Source: CAIMFV01 sp040757715
GTDB taxonomy: Bacteria > Pseudomonadota > Alphaproteobacteria > Caulobacterales > Caulobacteraceae
Assembly: GCA_040757715.1 (NCBI GenBank)
Contig: JBFLWS010000002.1
Span: 248,001 to 312,000, forward strand
DNA: 64,000 nt
Reading direction: 5' to 3'
In this document: in pieces, positions 42,332 through 51,710 of the stretch
Position numbering within the stretch: the first letter of the stretch is position 1
Layout: the number at the start of each line of letters is the position of its first letter
Program-made: the position numbers and the translations under genes
Notes under the pieces: generated by a model
The model's input: the letters and a program-made list of their open reading frames with translations, nothing else
What the model was told of the DNA's origin: nothing
Databases searched by the model: none

Positions 42332-42346
42332 TTAATGTATGGTTAA
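42332..42346. promoter_or_regulatory. CtrA-type box TTAA-N7-TTAA
   Basis: TTAA-TGTATGG-TTAA is an exact match to the CtrA consensus of the alphaproteobacterial cell-cycle regulator. It is 165 bp upstream of the secreted metalloprotease start and 41 bp after the hpt stop. Only the sequence match supports it. Confidence 0.55.
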
Positions 42347-42510
42347 GCGACCGTTCCACCTGAAGCGGCGAGCGTTGTTATTTGGAATAGTTTTCACAAA
42401 AGTTCGCCATCCGGCGACGTCCAGAGACGATCGAAAGCTCTATCCGCTCGACCGGACGGTTTGTGCTGCGTGAGTTCAATCACAATCACGTTAACCCACA
42501 GGGGGGTCGA

Positions 42511-43923
42511 ATGAAAAAGTCCCTATTACTGTCCAGTCTCGTTGGTTTGGCCGCGCTCACCGCCGGGGGCGCCTGGTTCGCCGCCAGCGCCGCGCCGCCC
42601 ATGGTCGCCCAGCCCCTGGTCGCTCAGCCCCTGGTCGGGGCCCAGCTGCGAGCGCCGCACGTCTTGCTCAACGTCCTGCCGGAGTCGGCTGCGCCGCTGC
42701 CGCCCCAGGCGCGTAACCAGCTGCTGCTGCTGCATAGCTCCCGCGGCGCCGGTCCCATCGCCATCGCCAAATTCGCGCCGGAAGTGCTGCTGCAGTCCAA
42801 GCCTGGCCAGAGCGTCGCCTTCCACGTGGAGCCCAACATCGCCTTCGAGGTTCGCGCCCTCTCCACCGAGCCTACGGCTGGCGGCGGCGCGATCTGGCGG
42901 GGCGAGGTCGCGGGCGCCCGGCCCGACCTCCCGCCCGGCATGGCCACCCTCGTCGTGCAAGGCGGCATGGTCACCGGCTCGATCCACGCCCCCAATGGCG
43001 ACCTCTATCAGGTGCGGCCGCTGCCGGGCGGGGCCACGGCCATCGTCAAGTTCGATTACCGCGCGGCGCCGGCCGACGAGCCCGAATCCCTGAAGATGAA
43101 GGCGCCGGCCCCGCAAGCGCGTCCCACGGGCGACATGGGCCAGGGCATAAATCCCGCGTTTGCAAGCCAAAGGTTGCTGTTGCCCGCGGTGCGTCCGATC
43201 ACCCCGGTGAACCTCGGCGTCATCTACCGCTGCATCCCCTGCATCCTGCAGCCCAACTACCCGGTGATTGACGTGCTGGTGGCCTATACGGGCTCGGCCC
43301 AGATGGCCGCAGGCGACATCAACAGCCTGATCAATCTGGCGGTCGCCGAGACCAATGACAGCTTCGCCAACAGCGGCGTGCATGCGCGCCTGCGGCTGGT
43401 GGGGACCATGCCGGTGAACTACGACGACTCCAACAAGAGCTTCGACCAAATGGTGTCGGATCTGGCCACCGCGCCGATCCTGGCCGCCGTGCGCAATCAG
43501 CGCAACGCAGTGCGGGCCGACATTGCGGTGATGATCATCAACAACACCGCTTATTGCGGCATGGCTGACGCCATCAGCGCCACCCCGGACACGGCCTTCG
43601 CCGTGGTCCATTATGGCTGCGCCACCGGCTATTACAGCTTCGGTCACGAGATCGGACACCTGTTGGGCGCCCGGCACGACCGGTTTGACGACGGCACGGC
43701 CACGCCCTTCGCCTTCGGCCACGGCTTCCAGCATCACGCGGCGAGCGGCGGCTGGCGCACCATCATGAGCTATCGCTGCGGCGACGGCAGCTGTGATCCG
43801 CGCCTGCAATACTGGTCGAGCCCCTATGTGACCCATAACGGCCTGCCCATGGGCACAGTGGGATTCGAGGACAATGTGGCGGTGTGGAACGCCCGGGCCG
43901 CCATCGTGGCGGGCTTCCGTTGA
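42511..43923 (+). CDS. Secreted zinc metalloprotease (reprolysin-like)
   Basis: A 470-residue exported metzincin. A signal peptide (KKSLLLSSLVGLAALTAGG) is followed by a pro-domain of about 200 residues and the catalytic domain from about 260. The zinc site HEIGHLLGARH is at 379-389 and the Met-turn MSYR at 419-422. Several cysteines (for example CIPCIL, CGDGSC) suggest disulfides. PVIDVLVAYTGSAQMAAGD is typical of the M12-type bacterial proteases. The start ATG 42511 follows GGGGGG. The substrate is unknown. A CtrA-type box lies upstream. Confidence 0.92.
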   Translation: MKKSLLLSSLVGLAALTAGGAWFAASAAPPMVAQPLVAQPLVGAQLRAPHVLLNVLPESAAPLPPQARNQLLLLHSSRGAGPIAIAKFAPEVLLQSKPGQSVAFHVEPNIAFEVRALSTEPTAGGGAIWRGEVAGARPDLPPGMATLVVQGGMVTGSIHAPNGDLYQVRPLPGGATAIVKFDYRAAPADEPESLKMKAPAPQARPTGDMGQGINPAFASQRLLLPAVRPITPVNLGVIYRCIPCILQPNYPVIDVLVAYTGSAQMAAGDINSLINLAVAETNDSFANSGVHARLRLVGTMPVNYDDSNKSFDQMVSDLATAPILAAVRNQRNAVRADIAVMIINNTAYCGMADAISATPDTAFAVVHYGCATGYYSFGHEIGHLLGARHDRFDDGTATPFAFGHGFQHHAASGGWRTIMSYRCGDGSCDPRLQYWSSPYVTHNGLPMGTVGFEDNVAVWNARAAIVAGFR

Positions 43924-43958
43924 GCTTCAACGCGTAACGAAAAGGGGCGCGCCACAGC

Positions 43959-44060
43959 CAGAGCATTTTCCGAAAAGTGGGAACCGGTTTTCGGATCAAA
44001 AATGCTCTGGATTCAACTGACCATGAGCAAAATCCGATTCAGTTTGATCGGATTTTGCTC
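43959..44060. repeat. RIME-like two-palindrome element, copy 2
   Basis: Palindrome 1 (43959-44009) runs CAGAGCATTTT to AAAATGCTCTG around GTGGGAACCGG. Palindrome 2 uses GAGCAAAATCCG (44025-44036) and CGGATTTTGCTC (44049-44060), identical to copy 1. The element is bracketed by GGGGCGCGCC at 43944 and GGGGCGCGCCCC at 44061. Confidence 0.85.
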
Positions 44061-44105
44061 GGGGCGCGCCCCGATCCGTAAGTCGATGTGACCTGAGGCC
44101 TGCTG

Positions 44106-44984
44106 TTACCGCGTGGGCACCGGGTGTTCGCCGCGGTAGTCGTAGAAGCCGCGGCCGGATTTCTTGCCGAGCCAGCCGGCCTCCACATACTTCACCAGCA
44201 GCGGGCAGGGCCGGTACTTGGAGTCCGCCAGGCCGTCATGCAGCACGTTCATGATGGCCAGCACCGTGTCGAGGCCGATGAAATCGCCCAGCTCCAGCGG
44301 CCCCATGGGATGGTTGGCGCCCAGCCGCAGGGCCGTGTCGATGGCCTCCACCGTGCCCACGCCCTCATAGAGGGTGTAGATGGCCTCGTTGATCATCGGC
44401 ACCAGCACGCGGTTGACGATGAAGGCCGGGAAGTCTTCGGCGTTGGCGGTGGTCTTGCCCAGGCTCTTGGCGAAGGTGGACGCCGCCTCATAGGTCTCCG
44501 GGTCGGTGGCGATGCCGCGGATGATCTCCACCAGCTTCATCAGCGGCACCGGGTTCATGAAGTGCAGGCCGATGAACTTCTCCGGCCGGTCGGTGACCGA
44601 GGCCAGGCGCGTGATGGAGATGGAGGAGGTGTTGGAGGCGAGGATGGTGGTGGGCGACAGGTGGCTGGTGAGCGACTTGAAGATGGTCTTCTTCAGGTCT
44701 TCGTTCTCGGTGGCCGCCTCGATCACCATGTCGGCGGCGCCCACCTCGGCCAGGGCCTCGGCCGGCTTGAGGCGCGACAGGGCGGCCTGCACCTGCTCGA
44801 TGGTCACCGCGCCGCGGGCGGCCTGACGGTTGAGGTTCTTCTCGATGAGCGCCACGCCGGCGTCGATGCGCTCGCGCGAAATGTCGTTCAGCAGCACGTC
44901 GTAGCCCGCCAAAGCGCATACATGGGCGATGCCTGCGCCCATCTGGCCCGCGCCGATCACGCCGACGGTCTTGATATCAGCCAT
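44106..44984 (-). CDS. 3-hydroxybutyryl-CoA dehydrogenase
   Basis: Oxidises 3-hydroxyacyl-CoA with NAD+, or works in reverse in butanoyl or PHB metabolism. The NAD fold is VGVIGAGQMGAGIAHVCA (near 7-24); the catalytic His is in GLHFMNPVPLMKLVE, followed by the Glu. FPAFIVNRVLVPMINEA and ANHPMGPLELGDFIGLD are the C-terminal signature. The 292 residues match the short Hbd type rather than the fused FadB type. It is transcribed alone. Confidence 0.95.
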   Translation of the reverse strand: MADIKTVGVIGAGQMGAGIAHVCALAGYDVLLNDISRERIDAGVALIEKNLNRQAARGAVTIEQVQAALSRLKPAEALAEVGAADMVIEAATENEDLKKTIFKSLTSHLSPTTILASNTSSISITRLASVTDRPEKFIGLHFMNPVPLMKLVEIIRGIATDPETYEAASTFAKSLGKTTANAEDFPAFIVNRVLVPMINEAIYTLYEGVGTVEAIDTALRLGANHPMGPLELGDFIGLDTVLAIMNVLHDGLADSKYRPCPLLVKYVEAGWLGKKSGRGFYDYRGEHPVPTR

Positions 44985-45127
44985 TCTACTAGAGCCTCGT
45001 TCGCGCCTGTCCGGGCCGGCCCGCCGATCCGAACCGCGAGCAGCTTAACACGCGCACGATTAAGTCTTTGCTGCGCCGCAAACAAGGCCCCTCATGCGCC
45101 GACGCGCCGCAGCCTGCGCAAAGCGGT

Positions 45128-46918
<1,791 letters not shown>

Positions 46919-47046
46919 GACGCCCCTCGCAGGAGGGACAGATAGGGAGTCGCAAGGCCGAGGGCAAATGTCCAAAATACTTTACATCGCGATTGGCATG
47001 CGCTACATGGTGTCCAACATTTTTGACATCGCAATGGAGACGCGTC

Positions 47047-47448
47047 ATGTCGCATGTGGAAAAGACCTCCTGGATTTCAGCCCTGGCTCTGGCGCTCGCC
47101 ACCGCCTGGTACGTTCATGACGCCCTGCCCACCGGGGCGCCGAGCCTGTCGTCCATGGTGAGCATCGTGGTGGTTATGGTGGTGGTCGAGATCGTCGCCA
47201 ATATCGTCATCGGGGTGCTGGGCCGGGGTGAGGCGGGCGGCGGCCTCGACGAGCGCGAGCGGGCCATTGTGCACCGAGCCGACAGCGCCGGCTTCTATGT
47301 GCTGGCGGCGGGCGCCTTCACCAGCGCCGCGCTTCTGAACCTCGGCTTCGGGACCAGCCTGGTGTTCAACCTCATTCTCGGGTCCTTGGCGGCGGCGGAG
47401 TTCGCCAAGCTGGGCATGAAGATCCTCGGCCTGCGCCTCGGAGCCTGA
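47047..47448 (+). CDS. Small membrane protein coupled to an HTH regulator
   Basis: A 133-residue protein with four hydrophobic segments (near 8-26, 37-59, 82-101 and 105-125). The loop after the second is charged (GRGEAGGGLDERERAIVHRADSAG), like DUF2178-type proteins that accompany a small HTH repressor. The start ATG 47047 follows GGAG. The downstream HTH gene begins 1 bp after the stop, the usual pairing. A related 13-bp motif occurs twice upstream (46984-46996 and 47025-47037). Confidence 0.8.
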   Translation: MSHVEKTSWISALALALATAWYVHDALPTGAPSLSSMVSIVVVMVVVEIVANIVIGVLGRGEAGGGLDERERAIVHRADSAGFYVLAAGAFTSAALLNLGFGTSLVFNLILGSLAAAEFAKLGMKILGLRLGA

Positions 47449-47449
47449 G

Positions 47450-47662
47450 GTGAAGCCCTGCGCCATCAAGAACCACATTCGCCGGCTGCGATTCGAGGCT
47501 GGCGAGATGAGCCAGCAGGCGCTGGCCGAGCGGGTGGGCGTCACCCGCCAGACCATCAACGCCATCGAGCAGGGCAAGTATTCGCCCTCGCTGGAGGCCG
47601 CCTTCCGCATCGCCGAGGTGTTCGGCCGGCCCATCACCGAGGTGTTCGAATACGCGCCGTGA
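47450..47662 (+). CDS. Short XRE-family transcriptional regulator
   Basis: A 70-residue protein made almost entirely of a Cro/C1-type HTH: IKNHIRRLRFEAGEMSQQALAERVGVTRQTINAIEQGKYSPSLEAAFRIAEVF. The closing GRPITEVFEY is typical of the YozG-like group. It begins at GTG 47450, right after the membrane-protein stop, so the two are translated together. It probably represses its own operon. The sensing partner may be the membrane protein. Confidence 0.92.
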   Translation: MKPCAIKNHIRRLRFEAGEMSQQALAERVGVTRQTINAIEQGKYSPSLEAAFRIAEVFGRPITEVFEYAP

Positions 47663-47698
47663 CCTGGACGGTGCGGCCTGAACGGACAAGCCACTTGG

Positions 47699-47801
47699 CC
47701 TCTCCCCCTTGCGGGGAGAGGTCGGGAGAGGGGGTGGTCCAGCGGGACGGGTCGCGAAGCTCACCCCCCATCCCCGGCCCTTCCCCCGCAAGGGGGGAAG
47801 G
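47699..47801. repeat. Paired palindromic repeats in opposite orientation
   Basis: Unit 1 (47699-47721) is CCTCTCCCC-CTTGC-GGGGAGAGG and unit 2 (47779-47801) is CCTTCCCCC-GCAAG-GGGGGAAGG. Their loops are reverse complements, so they form a head-to-head pair around a 57-bp middle, like bacterial interspersed mosaic elements. It fills most of the 192-bp gap between the HTH gene and the convergent hydratase gene. Confidence 0.8.
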
Positions 47802-47854
47802 GGGCAAGTCCTCAGCCCATCTCCGCAAGGTTGAACGGATTTTACTGCGCGCGC

Positions 47855-48652
47855 TTAGCGGCCCTGGAAGTTGGGGCTGCGCTTTTCCAGGATGGCCTCC
47901 ACCCCCTCCATGTGATCCTCGGTGAGGTGGGAGATGGCCTGCACCGCGGCGCTCATGTCCATCATGGTGTCATAGGTGGCCGAGGTCCCGTTGCGTAAGA
48001 GGTTCTTGGCCAGGCGCAGCGCATGCGGCGGCTGGGCGGCGATGCGATGGGCGAGCGCGAGGGCCTCGCTCATCAGATCCTCCGGGGCCACGGCGCGGCC
48101 CACCAGGCGCCAGTCCACGGCGGTCTCAGCACCGATGACATCGCCGGTGAACAGCAGCTCGGCGGCCCGGTCCATGCCGATGATGCGCGGCAACAGCCAG
48201 GCCCCGCCGTCGCCGGGGATGAGGCCGAGCTTCAGGAAGGTGACGCCGAACTTGGCCGAGGTGGAGGCGATGCGCATGTCGCACATGCAGGCCACGTCGC
48301 AGCCGAGCCCGATGGCCGGGCCGTTCACCGCGGCGATGGAGGGGACCTCCAGGCCATAGATGGCGCGGACAATGCGGTGGATGTTGCGGCGGTAATTGTC
48401 GCGGATGCCTACGCCGCCGCCGCTGAAGGCGCCTTCGCGGGCCTTCATGGCCTTCACGTCGCCGCCGGCGGAAAAGGCCCGGCCGGCCCCGGTGAGCACC
48501 ACGCAGCGCACCTCGGGATCGGCGTTGATGGTCTCGCACACGGCGGCCACCTGATCGCCGTCCCCCGGCGCGCCCAGCGCGTTCAGGCTCTCCGGCCGAT
48601 TGAGGGTGAGCACCGCCACCGCCCCGTGCTTTTCCACTGTCAGAAGGCTCAT
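47855..48652 (-). CDS. Enoyl-CoA hydratase/isomerase family protein (PaaG-like)
   Basis: A 265-residue crotonase-fold enzyme. The oxyanion-hole blocks are AFSAGGDVKAM (near 60) and NGPAIGLGCDVACMCDMRIAS. The first catalytic Glu of true hydratases is replaced: the motif reads GLGCDVA, and the second region is KLGLIPGDGGAWLLPRIIG, closer to isomerases such as PaaG. So the reaction may be an isomerisation rather than hydration. It is transcribed alone downstream of a 40-residue peptide gene, with a perfect inverted repeat in its leader. Confidence 0.9.
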   Translation of the reverse strand: MSLLTVEKHGAVAVLTLNRPESLNALGAPGDGDQVAAVCETINADPEVRCVVLTGAGRAFSAGGDVKAMKAREGAFSGGGVGIRDNYRRNIHRIVRAIYGLEVPSIAAVNGPAIGLGCDVACMCDMRIASTSAKFGVTFLKLGLIPGDGGAWLLPRIIGMDRAAELLFTGDVIGAETAVDWRLVGRAVAPEDLMSEALALAHRIAAQPPHALRLAKNLLRNGTSATYDTMMDMSAAVQAISHLTEDHMEGVEAILEKRSPNFQGR

Positions 48653-48664
48653 GGCCTATCGCTC

Positions 48665-48685
48665 CCTCGTTCCTGTGGAACGAGG
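48665..48685 (-). promoter_or_regulatory. Perfect 9-bp inverted repeat in the hydratase leader
   Basis: CCTCGTTCC-TGT-GGAACGAGG sits 13 bp before the hydratase ATG. It could be an operator for a fatty-acid-responsive TetR regulator, or an RNA hairpin terminating the upstream peptide transcript. It has no U-tail, which favours the operator reading. Confidence 0.5.
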
Positions 48686-48739
48686 CCTAATGAGCGAAGT
48701 CTGTGGTGGCAAGAGGAAGCGGCGGCGGGCCCGGGAGGC

Positions 48740-48862
48740 TCAGCTGTTCCGGTGCGGGGTGCCCGGCGCTTCGTATTCGTAGCGTGAACTGTGGGGTCCA
48801 AACACGCCCGTATAGGCGAAGGACAGGATGGCGATGGGCAGCGAGAAGAATTTGGTCCACAT
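48740..48862 (-). CDS. 40-residue membrane-targeted peptide
   Basis: A frame of 40 codons from ATG 48862 to TGA 48740. The strong Shine-Dalgarno AAGGAG lies 8 bp upstream. The product begins MWTKFFSLPIAILSFAYTGV, a short basic start and a 16-residue hydrophobic helix, then FGPHSSRYEYEAPGTPHRNS, a hydrophilic tail. It is likely inserted in or secreted through the inner membrane. It has a 270-bp AT-rich upstream region of its own, so it is probably an independent, regulated gene. The function is unknown. Confidence 0.7.
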   Translation of the reverse strand: MWTKFFSLPIAILSFAYTGVFGPHSSRYEYEAPGTPHRNS

Positions 48863-49132
48863 GGCGACGTCTCCTTGACCAGCGGGTTTAGCTAGAAAGA
48901 GACGCGGTTCAGGCTTTCAGGGGCTTTCACCCTCCCAGTCATTAGCGCGTCGAAGATGAATGTGACACTTTTATAAAATCGCGCAAGATAAATCCGTATT
49001 CGGAGCAAAAATATTTTGACTGCACGCCAGCCATATTCGACGTAACAGGCTGTTTTTATTAGACTTTAAAGCTTACTTCGTTGCGCAAAAATGCATGCAA
49101 AATAGGCGAGATTGCGCGCAATTGCTGCGATT
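48863..49132. other. 270-bp AT-rich intergenic region
   Basis: This gap between the peptide gene and the gmk end is much richer in A and T than its surroundings, with runs such as AAAAATATTTTGA. It includes the 12-bp palindrome ATTGCGCGCAAT (49111-49122) and TTGCGCAA (49081-49088). No open frame with a ribosome site is evident. It most likely holds the promoter of the 40-residue peptide gene and the end of the gmk transcript. Confidence 0.55.
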
Positions 49133-49789
49133 TTAGGCGCGTTCGCCCATTAACCCTTCCACAAAGGTTAGCAGCCAGGGGTTGCGTTCCCGCCGTTGAC
49201 GCTCGGCGTGGTAGATGTGAGCCAGCTCGGCGTAGGCACGGTCAAAGTCGTCGTTGACGATAACGTAGTCATAGTCGCCCCAGTGCTCGATTTCGCCCTT
49301 GGCGCGGGCGAGGCGCCGCTCGATCACCGCATCGGAATCCTGGGCGCGGGCCATCAGCCGGCGACGCAGGGCCGCCATGGCCGGGGGCAGGATGAACACC
49401 TTCACCACCGCCTCGCGGGCGTTCTGGGTGATCTGGGCTGCGCCCTGCCAGTCGATGTCGAACAGCACGTCGCGGCCGCCCTCCAGGGCCTCCAGCACCG
49501 GACCGCGGGGGCTGCCATAGCGATTGTCGTGCACGTCGGCCCATTCCAGGAACTCGCCCTCGGCGATCTTGGCGTCGAAGCCGGGACGATCGACGAAATA
49601 GTATTCCCGCCCATGCTGCTCCCCCGGACGCGGGCCGCGGGTGGTGCAGGAGACCGACAGCTCCAGGTCCTCGTGGTCGGCCACCAGCCGCCGCGACAGC
49701 GAGGTCTTGCCCGCGCCGGAGGGGCTGGAGATCACCAGCATCAGGCCGCGCCTCGGCGTGCGCTCGTGCAGCGGGTCTTTATTCGACAT
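49133..49789 (-). CDS. gmk: Guanylate kinase
   Basis: Phosphorylates GMP to GDP with ATP. The P-loop SSPSGAGKT is at 21-29, then SVSCTTRGPRPGEQHGREYYF for GMP binding, and DIDWQGAAQI. The lid region and KVFILPPAMAALRRRL complete the 218-residue family length. It is the last gene of the leftward fab-mltG-yicC-gmk run, overlapping yicC by 11 bp. This coupling of gmk to yicC is widely seen. Confidence 0.96.
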   Translation of the reverse strand: MSNKDPLHERTPRRGLMLVISSPSGAGKTSLSRRLVADHEDLELSVSCTTRGPRPGEQHGREYYFVDRPGFDAKIAEGEFLEWADVHDNRYGSPRGPVLEALEGGRDVLFDIDWQGAAQITQNAREAVVKVFILPPAMAALRRRLMARAQDSDAVIERRLARAKGEIEHWGDYDYVIVNDDFDRAYAELAHIYHAERQRRERNPWLLTFVEGLMGERA

Positions 49790-50663
49790 TCTGAATCTGC
49801 TCGCGGAACTGTTCGATCACCGCCTTCAACTCAAGCCCCACCGCCGTCAAGTCGGTGAGCGCGGATTTCGAACAGAGCGTATTGGCCTCGCGCATGAATT
49901 CCTGGCTGAGGAAGTCGAGCCGGCGCCCGGCGGGGGCGTCGCTGGCCAGCAGCTGGCGGGCGCTCGTCACATGGGCGGCGAGGCGATCGAGCTCCTCGCG
50001 CACGTCGGCCTTGGCGGCCAGGGCGGCGGCCTCCAGCACCACGCGCTCGGCATAGTCGCCGCCTTCGCCCAGGAGCTCGGCCATGCGCCGCTCGAAGCGG
50101 GCTTTAAGCGTGGCCGGCTGGTCTGCGGCGAGGACTTCGGCCTGGCGCACCAGCTCGGCGATGCGGTCCATCTGCCCCGTGAGCACGGGGGCGAGGGCCG
50201 CGCCTTCGGCGAGGCGGGCAGCCTTCAGGGCGTCGAGGGCGGCGGCGATGGAGCTGGCCATGGCGGCTTCCAGGGCGGCGCGGGCCTCGGCGTCGTCCTC
50301 CCCCTCCCCGCCTTCCACCACGCCCCGCACCAGGAGGAGGCCGTCGAGGCTGGGGGCCACGGCGCGGCCGGAGGTGGAGAGCGGCTCCAGCTGATCGAGC
50401 AGGCTCTCAATGGCCGCCAGATTCACTCGCAGCGCCCCGGCGGTCTCGGCCCGCTTGGCTTGCAGGGCGACATTGAGCTGCCCGCGCTGGAAGCGGCTGG
50501 CGGCGCCGTCGCGCGCGGCGCGCTCCAGGCTCTCAAACCCCGGCGGGCCGCGAAAGCGGGTCTCAAGATTGCGCCCGTTCACCGAGCGCGCCTCCACCGA
50601 CCAGGACCAAGCGCCTTCGGCTCCCTCGATGCGCGCGAAGCCGGTCATGCCTGAGAGCGCCAT
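49779..50663 (-). CDS. YicC family endoribonuclease
   Basis: A 294-residue protein with both YicC domains. It opens MALSGMTGFARIEG, the N-terminal signature, with SVEARSVNGRNLETRFRGP following. The C-terminal DUF1732 part has DVREELDRLAAHV and the closing GRRLDFLSQEFMREANTLCSKS block. E. coli YicC has endoribonuclease activity. It sits between mltG and gmk, overlapping gmk by 11 bp. Confidence 0.94.
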   Translation of the reverse strand: MALSGMTGFARIEGAEGAWSWSVEARSVNGRNLETRFRGPPGFESLERAARDGAASRFQRGQLNVALQAKRAETAGALRVNLAAIESLLDQLEPLSTSGRAVAPSLDGLLLVRGVVEGGEGEDDAEARAALEAAMASSIAAALDALKAARLAEGAALAPVLTGQMDRIAELVRQAEVLAADQPATLKARFERRMAELLGEGGDYAERVVLEAAALAAKADVREELDRLAAHVTSARQLLASDAPAGRRLDFLSQEFMREANTLCSKSALTDLTAVGLELKAVIEQFREQIQNVE

Positions 50664-50675
50664 GGCGGGGCCTTC

Positions 50676-51710
50676 CTAGCGTTTGGCCGCCGGGGCGGCG
50701 TGATGAGCCTTCTCCACCTCACGCCAGCGGGCGACGTTGCGGCTGTGTTCGTCGAGGGTCTTGGCGAAGGCCGAGCCCCCCGTGCCGTCGGCGACGAAAT
50801 AGAGCTCCCCCGTGTCCGGCGGGTCCATCACCGCGGCCAGGGACGCCCGGCCAGGATTGGCGATGGGGGTCGGGGGCAGGCCGGCGTGCTGGTAGGTGTT
50901 GTAGGGGGTGTCGGCGGCCAGCTCCGAGGCGCGCAGGCCCCGGCCCAGCGGCAGGCCCTTGTTGACGCCGTAGATCACCGTGGGGTCGGCGTCGAGCTTC
51001 ATGCCGATCTTCAGCCGGTTGGTGTAGACGGCGGCCACGCGCGGGCGCTCGGAGGCCAGCGCCGTCTCCTTCTCCACGATGGAGGCCAGCGTCACCGCCT
51101 CCTCCGGGGTATGGACGGGCAGGCCGGGCTTGCGCTTGGCCCACAGGGCGGCCAGCAGATGGTCGCGAGCGTCCATCATCCGCTGCAGCACCGCGGCGCG
51201 GGTCTCGCCGCGCACCACCTCATAGGTCTCGGGCAGCAGCGCGCCCTCCGGCGGCACCGGAGCGTCGCCCGTGAGCACGTCGTTCTTCTGGAGGATATCG
51301 ACCACCTGCTGCGAGGTGAGGCCCTCGGCGACGGTGATCTTGTGGCGCACCACCTCGCCGGAGCGGATCTTGGCGATCACCTTGGCGATGGAGGCGTGGG
51401 CCGGGAACTCGTACTCGCCGGACTTCAGCCGCTTGGCCTGGCCGCTCAGCTGGGCGAGGGCCATAAAGAGAGGCCCGTTGCTCACCACCTTGGCCGAGGC
51501 GAGGCTGGCGGCGATCTCCGTCAGGCCGCCGCCCTTGCGCAGCACCACCGTGGTGGGACGCTCCGACGGACCGGGGGTTAGGTAGAGGAACAGGCACACC
51601 ACCCCCAGAGCCAGACCGACGAAGAACAGGGTGACGGCGGCGCTCGCCACCCCCGCCAGCCAACGGGGGCGCGCGCCCTCAGTCAGGTCGTCGCCCCCGC
51701 GCCGGCTCAC
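50676..51710 (-). CDS. mltG: Endolytic murein transglycosylase MltG
   Basis: Inner-membrane enzyme cutting nascent glycan strands. The N-terminal anchor is a hydrophobic helix near 22-46 (AAVTLFFVGLALGVVCLFLYL). The YceG domain includes GEYEFPAHASIAKV, then the catalytic Glu in TLASIVEKETALASERPRVA and the sugar-binding LDADPTVIYG. The 344 residues are normal. It overlaps the fabF stop by 4 bp and lies upstream of yicC. Confidence 0.95.
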   Translation of the reverse strand: MSRRGGDDLTEGARPRWLAGVASAAVTLFFVGLALGVVCLFLYLTPGPSERPTTVVLRKGGGLTEIAASLASAKVVSNGPLFMALAQLSGQAKRLKSGEYEFPAHASIAKVIAKIRSGEVVRHKITVAEGLTSQQVVDILQKNDVLTGDAPVPPEGALLPETYEVVRGETRAAVLQRMMDARDHLLAALWAKRKPGLPVHTPEEAVTLASIVEKETALASERPRVAAVYTNRLKIGMKLDADPTVIYGVNKGLPLGRGLRASELAADTPYNTYQHAGLPPTPIANPGRASLAAVMDPPDTGELYFVADGTGGSAFAKTLDEHSRNVARWREVEKAHHAAPAAKR

